Source of the DNA: Sperchopsis tessellata
Lineage: Eukaryota > Arthropoda > Insecta > Coleoptera > Hydrophilidae
DNA: 39,743 bases
NCBI GenBank assembly: GCA_033557685.1
Contig: JAWQRN010000093.1
Coordinates: 1 to 39,743, forward strand
Direction: 5' to 3'
The position numbers were made by a program, and so were the translations under genes. Below the pieces are notes generated by a model that ran no database searches, had not been told where the DNA came from, and was given only the letters and a program-made list of their open reading frames with translations. This document shows, piece after piece, positions 10,036 to 20,900 of this stretch. Every line of letters begins with the position of its first letter. Position 1 is the stretch's first letter.

Positions 10036-13000
10036 AATTATTCTTCTTCTTTAGGTGCCATCTCCGATCCGAAGGTTGGCAATCATCAAGGCGATTTTTA
10101 TTTTTGAGACCGCTGATCTAAGTAATTGGCTACTGGTACACCCAAACCATTCCCGGAAGTTCTTCAGCCATGCGTTTCGTCTCCTTCCTACGGATCTCCT
10201 TCTCTTAATATTTCCCTGCGCAATGACCTGAAGTAACTGATACTTTTTTACTCTCATAATGTTTCCCATATAAAATAATTTGCGTCTTTTAATTGTCAGT
10301 ATCACCTCCTTCTCCTTACTCATCCGTCGCATCACTTCCACATTAGTTATTCTTTTCACCCACGATATCATCAACATTCTTTGATAGATTCACAATTCGA
10401 ACGTCTCCAGTCTTCTCATATCGGTCCCCTTCAACATCCATGCTTCCATTCCGTAGTATAGTACTGACAGTACGTAGCATCTTATCTGTCATATTTTTAA
10501 TTCAAGATTTAGATCTCGGCCGCATAGCACCCGTATCATTTTCATAAATGTGCTTCTTGCCTTCTCGATTCTAATTCGTATTTCTTGGAAGCTGTTATTG
10601 TCTTCGCCAATGGTTGTACCCAGGTAGTTGTATTTTCTTATCATTTCAGTAGGTTGTTTTTTTACATATACCTCACGGTTGTCGTGAGTTGATTTTGTTA
10701 TCAGCATATCTTTTGTTTTATTTATGTTCAGCGATAGTCCATATTCTTCACTTTCTTCAACAGTTTTATTAATTAACGCCTGTAAATCTTCGAGTGTTTG
10801 TGCCAAGATAATCGTTTCGTCGGCATATCTTAGATTATTATTTTAATGTCATTAATTTTGATACCCCTGGATTGGGCATCAAGAGCTATATTCATTATGT
10901 CTTCTGAGTAGAGATGGAAGAGGATCGATGAAAGTAAACACCCTTGTCGTACTCCTCTCTTTATTTCTATTTCCTCGGATGTTTTGTCTTCTATTCGCAC
11001 TTTTGCTTTCTGGTCGAAATAAAGATTTGATATTATTCTGATATCTCTCAGGTCTATCTATTTTCTCAGTAGTATTTCTATGAGCTGATCATGTCTCACT
11101 CTGTCAAAGGCCTTGTTATAATCTATAAAACATGCGTATATGTCCTGATTTATGTCTAGGCATCTTTGTGACATGAAATTGAGTGGTTCCCTTGTTTCTA
11201 AGCTGTTTCGGAAACCAAATTGCGTGTCACAGATATCCACTTCCAGTCTCTTGTAAATTATATTGTGAGTCACCTTCAAAAAGGTTTTTGCTGTGTGAGT
11301 CATTAGACTTATCGTGCGGCTGAGCAGTGTTGAGCATTCTTTTTTTTTTTTGAAGAATTACAAAAGTTGCTAACAGCCACTCAATTGATATAATTCCTGT
11401 TCTGTATATGGTATTAAACAGATTTACTAGAATATGGATTTCAATTTAAGAATTTCTGGTGGTAGTTGGTCTGGTCCCGCCGCTTTTCGGGTTTCAAGTA
11501 TCTTCATCATGTAGCACTTCATCTTTATTTATATCAGGGCCCAAATCTCCTATATTTTCAAGGAAAGTTTTCAGTCTTTCATCATCGAAGAGTTGCTCAA
11601 TGTAACTCTTCCATATTTCCAGTTTTTGTTCTATTTCTGTGACTAGTATATTGAGTTGTTAATGTTTCCGAGTGCCTTGACTTATTTGTGTACGTTAAAG
11701 CTATCGTGTTTAGCTTGTAGTTCCTCAATTTCCACACATTTTCTCCTCTAGAAGTCTTCCTTTGCTGTTCTGCGAATTAATCGTTGAGTTTCTTTATACT
11801 GTTGATCACTTTTTCCCGTAAAGTTCCTCCTCTTATTCATGAAACTAAGGATTTCGTCCGTTATCCATCCCTGTCCTCTTGTGAATTTCATTTTCTTCAA
11901 GATGGTTCATTAGGGCTGAATTAAAGTCGCACCATTTTTTATTTACGTTTTTGCAGTTGCAGTATTTTTCTTCGACCCCAAGTGTTTTCAAATTTTCGTT
12001 GATCTTTGTTTGTAGATCATGTCATACACATTGATTCTTTGGGTGATCCACATATATTTGGTTCTCCTTTTTCTCAGTTGTTCTTTTGAGTTTGATGTGT
12101 ATTTGAGCAATTCAAGGATTATAGTCCGAGGAGACATCAGCACCTGGGTAAGCTCTGACTGACTTGATGCAGCTTCTATATCTCTCCTTTATCAAGATAC
12201 AATCTATTTGGTTTCTGATTATTCTTTGATCATTGTCTTGTGGGGACTTCCATTTATAGAACCTTCGATCTGGAAGCTTGTAGAAGGTGTTTTATACTAT
12301 CATCTCCTTCTCTTGGCAGAATTATAACAATCTGCGCCCCTCTCATTTCTTGTCCCGTGTATTCACCTATGTATTTGGCACATCTCCCTCTACCGATATT
12401 CGCGTATTCAAGTATTTTTTCGATTTGTTCGTAAAATAGCTCGATTTCTTCGTCGGATTTACCTGCCGTAGGAGTATATACTTGTATTATGTTTAGTTTC
12501 AATGTTTTCGTCGGTAGTTGTTAGAGTATGACTCGGTCTGAGACAGGAGTGAAGTTGATGACAAACGACATAACGTCTTTTGAGACTTTATTTGCGACAC
12601 CGTGTCTGTGGTGATTGTCTTTATATCCCGAAAAGTACAGCATGCGATTATTTCTTGGAAATTGTTTCACTGATACCTAAGATGGTAATTTTCAGTCTTT
12701 GCATTTCGTGTACAACATTATACATCTTTCCAGGTTCCTAAATGGTTTTAATGTTCCACGTACCAATTTTCATGTTTTTCACCTTTGCAGTTTTGTTCAC
12801 CCCTGTTCTCTCAGGAGATCCGATTGGGGAACTTGTAACACCGGAATATTTAGTTTTGAACATCACCTTAATGATTTTGTACTAAGAAAATCCGTAGATC
12901 TTTAATGCAGTGGTTTCCTCTTACCTTCTGCTTCCTTAAGCCATTGACTGCTTTATCAGTTCATCCGCCTTCAAGTTCAATTTCTTAATCTCAGGGCAGA

Positions 13001-13196
13001 AGTGTGCCCTTCCTCAACCAGCTCTTCCACCCGAAGGTGTTGACCGGTCAAGGGTGAACCACTTATACCGGTGGTTGTTCGATCCCTACTTGCGTTAGCT
13101 TTACCCACCTTCTACCACGAGAAGGTGCAGGTTTGGATTTTTCTTTCATCGGGATTAAGACCAATTGACATTTCCTAATCCCACCAGAGCTTTACC
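10036..13196 (-). mobile_element. RTE-like LINE, nearly full length, decayed, with preserved 5' UTR
   Basis: Read from 13196 down to 10036. A 5' UTR of roughly 400 nt precedes an endonuclease start resembling MKIGTWNIKTI (about 12770), YNVVHEMQRLKITILGISET, and IIQVYTPTAGKSDEEIELFY (about 12490-12430). RT segments follow: a fingers region with TQFGFRNSLETREPLNF (about 11225) and the A box CFIDYNKAFDRVRHDQL (about 11140-11080), GVRQGCLLSSILFHLYSED (about 10950), then a catalytic box read as LRYADETIILA (about 10830), with the second Asp changed to Glu. The C-terminus has ISWVKRITNVEVMRRMSKEK and GRRRNAWLKNFREWF (10370-10140), ending in RIGDGT before a short AAGAAGAAG tail near 10036. At about 3.16 kb it is essentially complete, but several frameshifts inactivate it. 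Confidence 0.82.
13097..13196 (-). promoter_or_regulatory. Structured 5' terminus of the RTE-like LINE
   Basis: Within 100 bp at the element's 5' end there are two clear inverted repeats. GGGATTA (13151-13157) pairs with TAATCCC (13176-13182), and CACCTTCT (13106-13113) pairs with AGAAGGTG (13120-13127) around a 6-nt loop. Just downstream in the transcript, AACCAC pairs with GTGGTT near 13055-13075. A 9-bp direct repeat AGCTTTACC lies at 13097-13105 and 13188-13196. Folded 5' ends with HDV-like self-cleaving ribozymes are known for some RTE and R2 elements. Whether this one is such a ribozyme cannot be settled by eye. Confidence 0.35.
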
Positions 13197-14904
13197 ATAT
13201 TTTAAACATCCTTAAATTTTAATTGGCTTTCGTTTCATAGTATTTTTTAGTAAACACTCAATATTTAAGCGATATTTAATTTATCCTGCAGATAATTTAA
13301 ATATAAATTCGGGTATTAGCTGTCTCCACTCTTGAGATGAAATGTTTTAACACATACAGATATCTAATCATACATAATTTTAGGTACTTTTTACAGTCTT
13401 TACAAGGTTTACACCCGGATACATTTTTCTATATTGAAATATACCTGTCCATTGTAACAATGGGCATCTAGAACATTTAGTATAGATTTATATAGTTATT
13501 TTCAATCTACTTATAAAAAAATATAATAAATGGTATCCACAATGAGTCTTACTTCTAAAAACGTATCAAGCCTTATAAGAGCCAAATTTTTTATATAAAA
13601 AAAATATACATAGATGAGTATGTAATTGCTTTAAAGCTATTTAGAATAGAACAAAAGTTTCCGATTTTGCACCACTAGTGATAATATTTATATATAGTAT
13701 GTATCCAACTCAACAAATAAATCAGATTTTTTTTTATAAAGTTGGATGCTGCATGTATATCTACCTTTTAAAAAATAGAGACATATTCTAATTTCTATTT
13801 AAAACTGCCCTAATGAAATTACTATCAATTTGTTTCAGTTTTCAGTTTTTTACTCTTATTTAAACTGAAAATTAACAAACGTTTTAAGTTTATAAAAAGC
13901 ACCATCAAATTACTCGACGTAATTCCCATCTAATCAATTTCGTAGCTGTCATCGGCTCCGAGATTTCTATGTGCCCCCCCCCCTTGAATTTAAATCAAAC
14001 TATATTTTATAACAAAGATATTTAAAATAGGAAATTAAATTTACTCAAAAAGTTTTGGAATTCTTTTACTAAGCTCTGTAAATAAATAATGGATAAGATT
14101 GAATATCAAACGGTAATTAAATTTCTACGGCATACCCGTATACACAAGATACACCTTCAATTTGTAACGAACAGAATTTAAAATCGGTGCCAGTCGATGA
14201 AATTGTTTAGATGGGCTGAAGAGCTATTTTTTATAAGCTTTGTTTAAATAAGTATACCATTAACATCTAGTCCGCCTCTGTGTATAAATCTAAAAAAAAT
14301 GGTAAGTATGTAGGCAATGAAAAATAAATTTCTGCATACAAATAATTTTTCACGAGCAAATTGTGTACAATATTAACGGCCGAAATATTTATGTAGTAAA
14401 TAAATTGTATTATCTACTGGATACAAGCGTAAATATAAAAGTATTCGTGAAGATATGATTTCAGAAGTAACTGTTTACAATATTAACTTAGTTATTAACT
14501 AATTTCAATGTTGTAAACAAATTTATGATAAACTAACTTTTTTGTCACGTTGATTATAACGAAAATTTTCTAACCGAAATAAAACAAGTGTCAAAGTTGG
14601 TTACATACAGCCACACGTCGTTCTTATGTCAGCATAGATTTGAAAATATTGACATGTTTGAAATATTTTTAAATATGTAGGATTTTTGAACTGTATGAGC
14701 GAAACGTACATAAACTTGTACCGATATGAACCTAACGAATTATCCGCTCGCTCATTCGTTCGGTCCTATCCCCGTACAACCACACCGTATATATCAACGC
14801 GCGCTTGCTTTTCACAAACATTTTCCTTGAGGACGGAACGATGCAGGGGCCTCCTGTTTTTGACAAAAGTGTGTAATTTAGAGCGGTGTTATAATTCCTA
14901 GATT
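13197..14904. other. AT-rich intergenic region and presumed INTS3 promoter
   Basis: No element or gene recognised between the LINE 5' end and INTS3. There is a run of 10 C at 13974-13983. The last 300 bp before the INTS3 start codon are less AT-rich (for example GCGCGCTTGC near 14800) and probably contain the promoter and 5' UTR, but I see no diagnostic core-promoter element. A 71-codon frame at 14686-14901 has no recognisable features. Confidence 0.4.
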
Positions 14905-17900
14905 ATGGAGCAGGTGAAAACAACAGCATCCAGACTATTTGTGACGTCTGCAGTTGAAAATAAAGATGATTTAGAAGAGGTAAATCTTTTTAAATGAGAT
15001 TAATAGCAAATGATGGTGCGATGAGCGGCCATTGTGAATCGCCCTGACTTCTTCTTTCCAATGTATTTTACGCTTGTGGCTACTTTTTTCGCGGTTAATT
15101 TAAACATGTCTATTTTGTTTCAGAAATTCGAACGAAGTTACCAAATCTTACAAAGTTTAACTGCAGGCCTAAGTGATAAGGATGCACATGACGCTTTAAA
15201 TAATGCACTTTTAAAAGAAAAAGGTTATGAAGATGTGTCATTTGGGCTCTTGGTGACAATTCTAACAGAACCCCAAAATGCAGCTAAATGTTATCGAGAT
15301 TTAACTCTAATAACTCGAGATGGATTTGGATTGATACTGACACACTTGTCGCAGTTAGTGCTTGACCGATATTTAAAATTTAATGATGTTGCGAAATCTC
15401 AGTTGTTGTGGTTGTTGCGTGAAATGATCAAGAATGCTGTTGGAAATGTGGATAATTTGTGCTGGAACTTAATGAGACATGCAGCAGGTGGTGATGTTTC
15501 TCCCAGAAATATAAATCTCATTGAATCTTTACTGGATTTGTTCACGGAATACAGAACTTGGTTAGAAAAGTTTCCTGTTCTTCTCGCTTCAGTTGTGTAC
15601 ACCTACCTACGCTTAATAGAAGATCATAATGCGCCTTATTTAGCTAATTTAAGACACAAAGAAGTGACTTTCCTAATTAGTATTTTACGTGAACGATTTT
15701 TTGAATGTTTAGTTATTGGACGAGATTTAGTCAGGTTGTTACAAAATGTAGCAAGAATACCGGAATTTGAACAACTGTGGAGAGATATATTAACAGCGCC
15801 TAAAACCTTAAGTCCTGCATTTACGGGAGTTTTGCAACTACTTCAAACTAGGACCTCAAGAAGATTTTTGCAGTCAAGATTAACCCCGGAAATGGAAAGA
15901 AAGTTAGTGTTTCTTACGTCTCAAGTTAGATTTGGAAATCACAAGCGATATCAAGAATGGTTTCAACGACAGTATTTGGCCACGCCAGAATCCCAAAGTC
16001 TGAGATGTGATATGATTCGGTTCATTGTTGGGGTAATTCATCCTACCAATGAACTTTTATGCTCAGACATTATTCCTCGATGGGCTGTTATTGGTTGGCT
16101 ACTCACAACATGTACTTCAAATGTGGCAGTGTCAAATGCAAAATTGGCTTTATTCTACGACTGGCTATTTTTTGACAGTGATAAAGATAATATAATGAAC
16201 ATCGAACCTGCGATATTGGTAATGCATCATTCAATGAGATCTCATCCAGCTGTTTCAGCAACTCTTCTAGATTTTTTGTGCCGAATTATAGCAAATTTCT
16301 ACCCACCATTAATGGACAAAGTGCGGAGTGGAATATTTTCATCTTTGAAGCAGATTTTGGATAAGCGTGTTCTTCCGTCTCTGTTGCCCCTCTTTGACAA
16401 TGTGAAACTTGATCGTGAACTTCGAAACATGATACGAGAGACATTTAAAGAATTTTGTGTACCATCTGCAGTTGAGTCCTCTTCTAAAATGGAAGACTTT
16501 GGAGGACACCAAGGTAGTAAATTTGAAGATGGTGAAACGCGGATTAATAATGTTCTGAACAATCATATTTTGGATAATGAACCAGCTTTTAGTGATGAAG
16601 AGGATGAACCTACTATATCTATTCATGCTCCAGAAGACGATACGGACGATGACGACATTCCTCTATCGGAAGTTCGATTAAAAGAAAAAACACTCGATAA
16701 AGCAGATGAAAGTTATATCGAAGGTCCAGTGAAACTTTCTCTCTCACGATTACAATCTGAAAAAGATGACACTCGTAGATGTCAAATAATGGAATCACTA
16801 GCTCAACAAATTGCTGATCTTGATAGTGACACGGAAATGTTACCAGCTGTAGCGAAACACTTGTGCACTCTTTTGCAAGAAGATTTGAAAGCAGAAATAT
16901 ATCCGAAAGTGGTAAATGATGAAACACTTTTGAACAGTATTAAATATCCTTTGTTTACATTATTTAAAGGTCTATTTGATTTAAGTAGACAGGAAAATAC
17001 GGGTAAACAATCGTTATTTAAATTACTGGCGGAAATGTACACTTATCAACAAAACATTGGCTACTTATTATTATTTTATTTAAAAGTGCATCTAAGGACA
17101 GAATATAAAAAAGATGAACAATCTAAACTAAGTGCTGTAAAAGTTAGTGTATATAAAGAATTCTGTCAGAGTGTGGAAAAGAAAATAGACAATTGTTTGT
17201 TCGATGATTTGAACGCATGCCATATAGGAGATCATAATTTAATGATGTGGATAGTGCCTGATTTATATAAAGACTTCAAACAACAAACAGTCAATAATGC
17301 TCAAATTTTACGGGTGATAGTGTCTACGATAGACTCTACACAGTTACGAGACCTAGTCTGTAGGATAATGCAAGGGCATCTGTTAATGTTTAAAAGTGAT
17401 AATTTGCAGTCGCTTTTAAAGATAAGTTTATCTTGGGAAAGCATAGAACAGTTTTTCTTGTGGCAACTAATACAAGCGCACAATTTATCGCTGGAGTCTA
17501 TAATACCATTGGTGTCACATTTGGATTACGAACATCATTCTGAAGCATTTACGAACATCATGCTGATGCTTAAACAAGAACAACCAACATCGGATATTGT
17601 GAAATATCTATTTTCTAGTGATGTTCGTGAGAACAGTGATACTTTATTATTTACGATGATAAAGTACTGGTGCGGGAATTCCTTGGACAAAGTTGGAGAA
17701 CTCATTTCTGGTTTACTTAGTACTAGATATCCAGCCACATCCCCTAATAAGCGGAAAAGGCCGAGTAATAAAAGTTTAAGTGCAACTGTACCAAGTGCTG
17801 ATCAAGTGTTAGGACATTTGGAACAAATTAGAGTTAGTTGTGAAAAACATGATGAACTTGGGCTCTATAATTTGGACTGTATGCAAAAAGCTCTCCAAGT

Positions 17901-20900
17901 GGCGCATAGTAATAGTAGTGACAGTCAAAGAAAACAGTTTAGTGAGTTGTTCGATCTTGTGGAAGAAGAAGATGTAATTACAACTAAAAGTCGGAACCAA
18001 GGTAGAGGGAGAAAACCTACGGGGAAGAATGTTAAGCGCAATATAAGGGACTTTTCGGATACTTCAGAGGAGAGTAGTGAGGTAAGGTTTTTAATGTTAT
18101 TTTATATTTAATATGCTAATTGTCTACCTGGTTATATTCTTTATTGTTACAATAGCAAGTAATAAGTAATTATTTGCATCCTTAAAACTTAAACTACACA
18201 CCCTTGTTTTTGCGATCTAAATTCTTATATTATCAACTGTATCATGCTCAGCATTATCTCTCAACAATTTTTATCTTTCATATATTACCTACAAATTAAC
18301 TTACTTTTAACCACAATGAAGGTGCCAACATTTCTATTATTCTATCATATGTTACCCATTTTTTAGCAAGTTTAGCTCTACCAAAATTGATTCAACTCAC
18401 TCTCTTGTACTTAATTCAGTGTATAATACATATATATATTCTGTCCATATTTTCTAAGAACCTACATTATTACTTTGTGTAACATTATTTTCCAACATGC
18501 ACAATTTGCAATTTCACAGTATTAAATCTGTGCCAACTTGACATTTACACCATTTGGACTTTTTCCTTTTCTACAAGTATAGTAAAGTGAAGAAAACCAA
18601 GAACCTCATATACGTCTGTACATCTTTGTGTCTCTCAAACGACTTCACCCCCTTTAGTTGCAAATATATAAATTGTTTTTTATTCTAATCATTAATCCAA
18701 GAATATTTTCAATTACATAATTGAAAAGACTGATCTTTATTCCATAGGAAAAGTATTTCCAGGTGGAAACCATGCACAGACTATGAAAAGTACTGACTTT
18801 TTGTCTACTATTGCAAGGGACATTTTCACTTATATAAGCATGGGCTGGAATGGAAAATGCGCAGTGTATTGGCACAGTTCCATCCGGATAATTATTATCA
18901 AGTTATTATTGTTTGATAGATTATAAACCTCAATGGCTTGACTCAATTTTCTGTAGAAATACAAAGACTCTCGAGCCAAGAATTTGGTATCTTTGAAAAT
19001 AATGATATGACCTGTTTCATGATCCAGTTCAACCATTTTCATGCTGTCATCTTTTAAATGGGGGAAAATAATCTGCATGATCTTGATTATTGAATCCTTG
19101 ACGAATGATAGAAAACGATTTGTGAAATCCTGAAACATCTTATTGCTTAATATTATACATTTGAAATCATCTGGATACTTGAACTGAAGACATGTTGCAA
19201 AAAATTGAAAATCTATCACTGTAAGATCAACCTAAGAGCATCTGAGTTATAGGAACGATAATTGTTCTCTCTGCAGTTGTTTTCAGTAGCTTTTGGTTTT
19301 TGATTTTTAATCAATATTTACATCTTAATTCATTTTCCCTTCCACAAGTATTTTCTGCCTTTACCCTTTGAAGATTTTCATTTGTTACTGCTTTATTTTG
19401 TACATGGATCTCTTTGTGTGGTTGTTCAGTTTCTCATGTTGTTTTGGTTTTGTGCAGGTTTGGTTATCTGACTTGACGTCGTTTTCTGAGTTAAGTTTTC
19501 TCTCTTAATTGTCCTTCTTTTTCCTCTGTAAACAGTCTTACCACTTGTTTGTGAGGCTCCATTTGTGCATATTTCGATTTTTAGTTTATTCTCTTCTAGA
19601 GGTTTGTTTATTTTGTTTTGTTTTCGTTTAATTTTATTTTATTTATCTTAAGACTGTGGCTGATATGTTTTTCTCAAATTGTAGCCCTGAAGATGAGGCA
19701 GGTGCCTCGAAACATGTCTGCTATTGCTCAATAAAGCAATTTTAAATAAACTTGTGTTTCCTATGACAATTTCTTAATATTTTTTCGATAAAATAATTAT
19801 TTGATTAATGGAGCATCGATAATTTGATTAATCGTTGGATCATCAATAATTTGATTAATCGATCATCAATAATTTGATTAATCGATTATCGATAATTTGA
19901 TTGATCGATTATTTGATAATCAGTTGGTATATACTCCAAATTCCGTGTGTCCCACATAAGTAAGGGGATCTTGGTTATAATAATAATGATAAATAGAGCA
20001 TAGGTTTAAATTTTAAACTTTATAATCATTGATCGATTATTTTATTAATCGATCATCGAATATTTTGTCAATCGATCATCGATTATTTGATTAATGGATC
20101 ATTGATTAATTAATTTATTCGATTATATGGTTACCCGATTTATTTGATTAATCAAAATAATCAATTATTTTACAAAAATCGATTATGAAATTTCATAATT
20201 TGCCAGGGCTAGAAATGCATTCATTATATCGGATATAAATGTTGTGAAAATTATGCATTTTGGGAAATAAAAAAAATTATTGTGGATTCCCAAATAGTTA
20301 CATTGTAGCAAAAATTGCACTGATAAATAAATTGTTTGCCCTCTCACTAAACAGAAAATCATGCAGTGTAAAATTAATTTGATATTTGCCATATGCCTAG
20401 AGTAGTCTTTAAATGGAGATGCCTTCGAAAATTAAATTTAAAACTGCTGTAGAGGAAACATGTCTACATGTTAATCTACAAAACAATTTCTTGATGCATG
20501 TCAGATGTTGGTTTTGTGGAACAAATTAAGTTCAGCAGATAATCTATGATTGTGGGAACACCTTTCAGTTCTGACCTAGCTTTGTCAGACTTTTTTTATT
20601 CAAAAATAATCTCAAGAGAACTTGTTTTGCTTTTGAACAATATTTTATTGGGTTGCTGAAGGATTTTTGTCTGAGGGTATGGGATAGTTGCAAAAGGATG
20701 GTGTAAATGTAGAAGGAAATTATGTAAAAACATAAAGGATTATTAATGTTGTATTTGTTCTATGAATGAAATACAGTTATGGCGACAGATTCATTTTCAT
20801 TAAACAATTTTTAAATCTGAAGGGTATACAAAAGTTATATTTATTAACATAAATCATAACTTAACAGATAAAAAACACGAAGTATAACACAATTTATAAC

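Noticed and set aside
13974..13983. Run of ten C as a possible regulatory element
   Set aside because: An isolated homopolymer with no supporting context.
14686..14901. 71-codon + strand frame just before INTS3
   Set aside because: No recognisable motif, and it lies in the presumed promoter and 5' UTR. It could be an upstream frame but nothing supports translation.
15034..15123. Upstream ATG extension of the large INTS3 frame
   Set aside because: It is intronic. A conserved 25-codon first exon at 14905-14979 with a good donor, plus the acceptor at 15121-15123, explains the start better.
16299..17042. Several - strand frames within INTS3 exon 2
   Set aside because: They are antisense shadows of the strongly conserved INTS3 coding sequence.
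19785..20188. Possible CRISPR-like array
   Set aside because: Repeats are degenerate and directly abutting, with no unique spacers, in clearly eukaryotic DNA.
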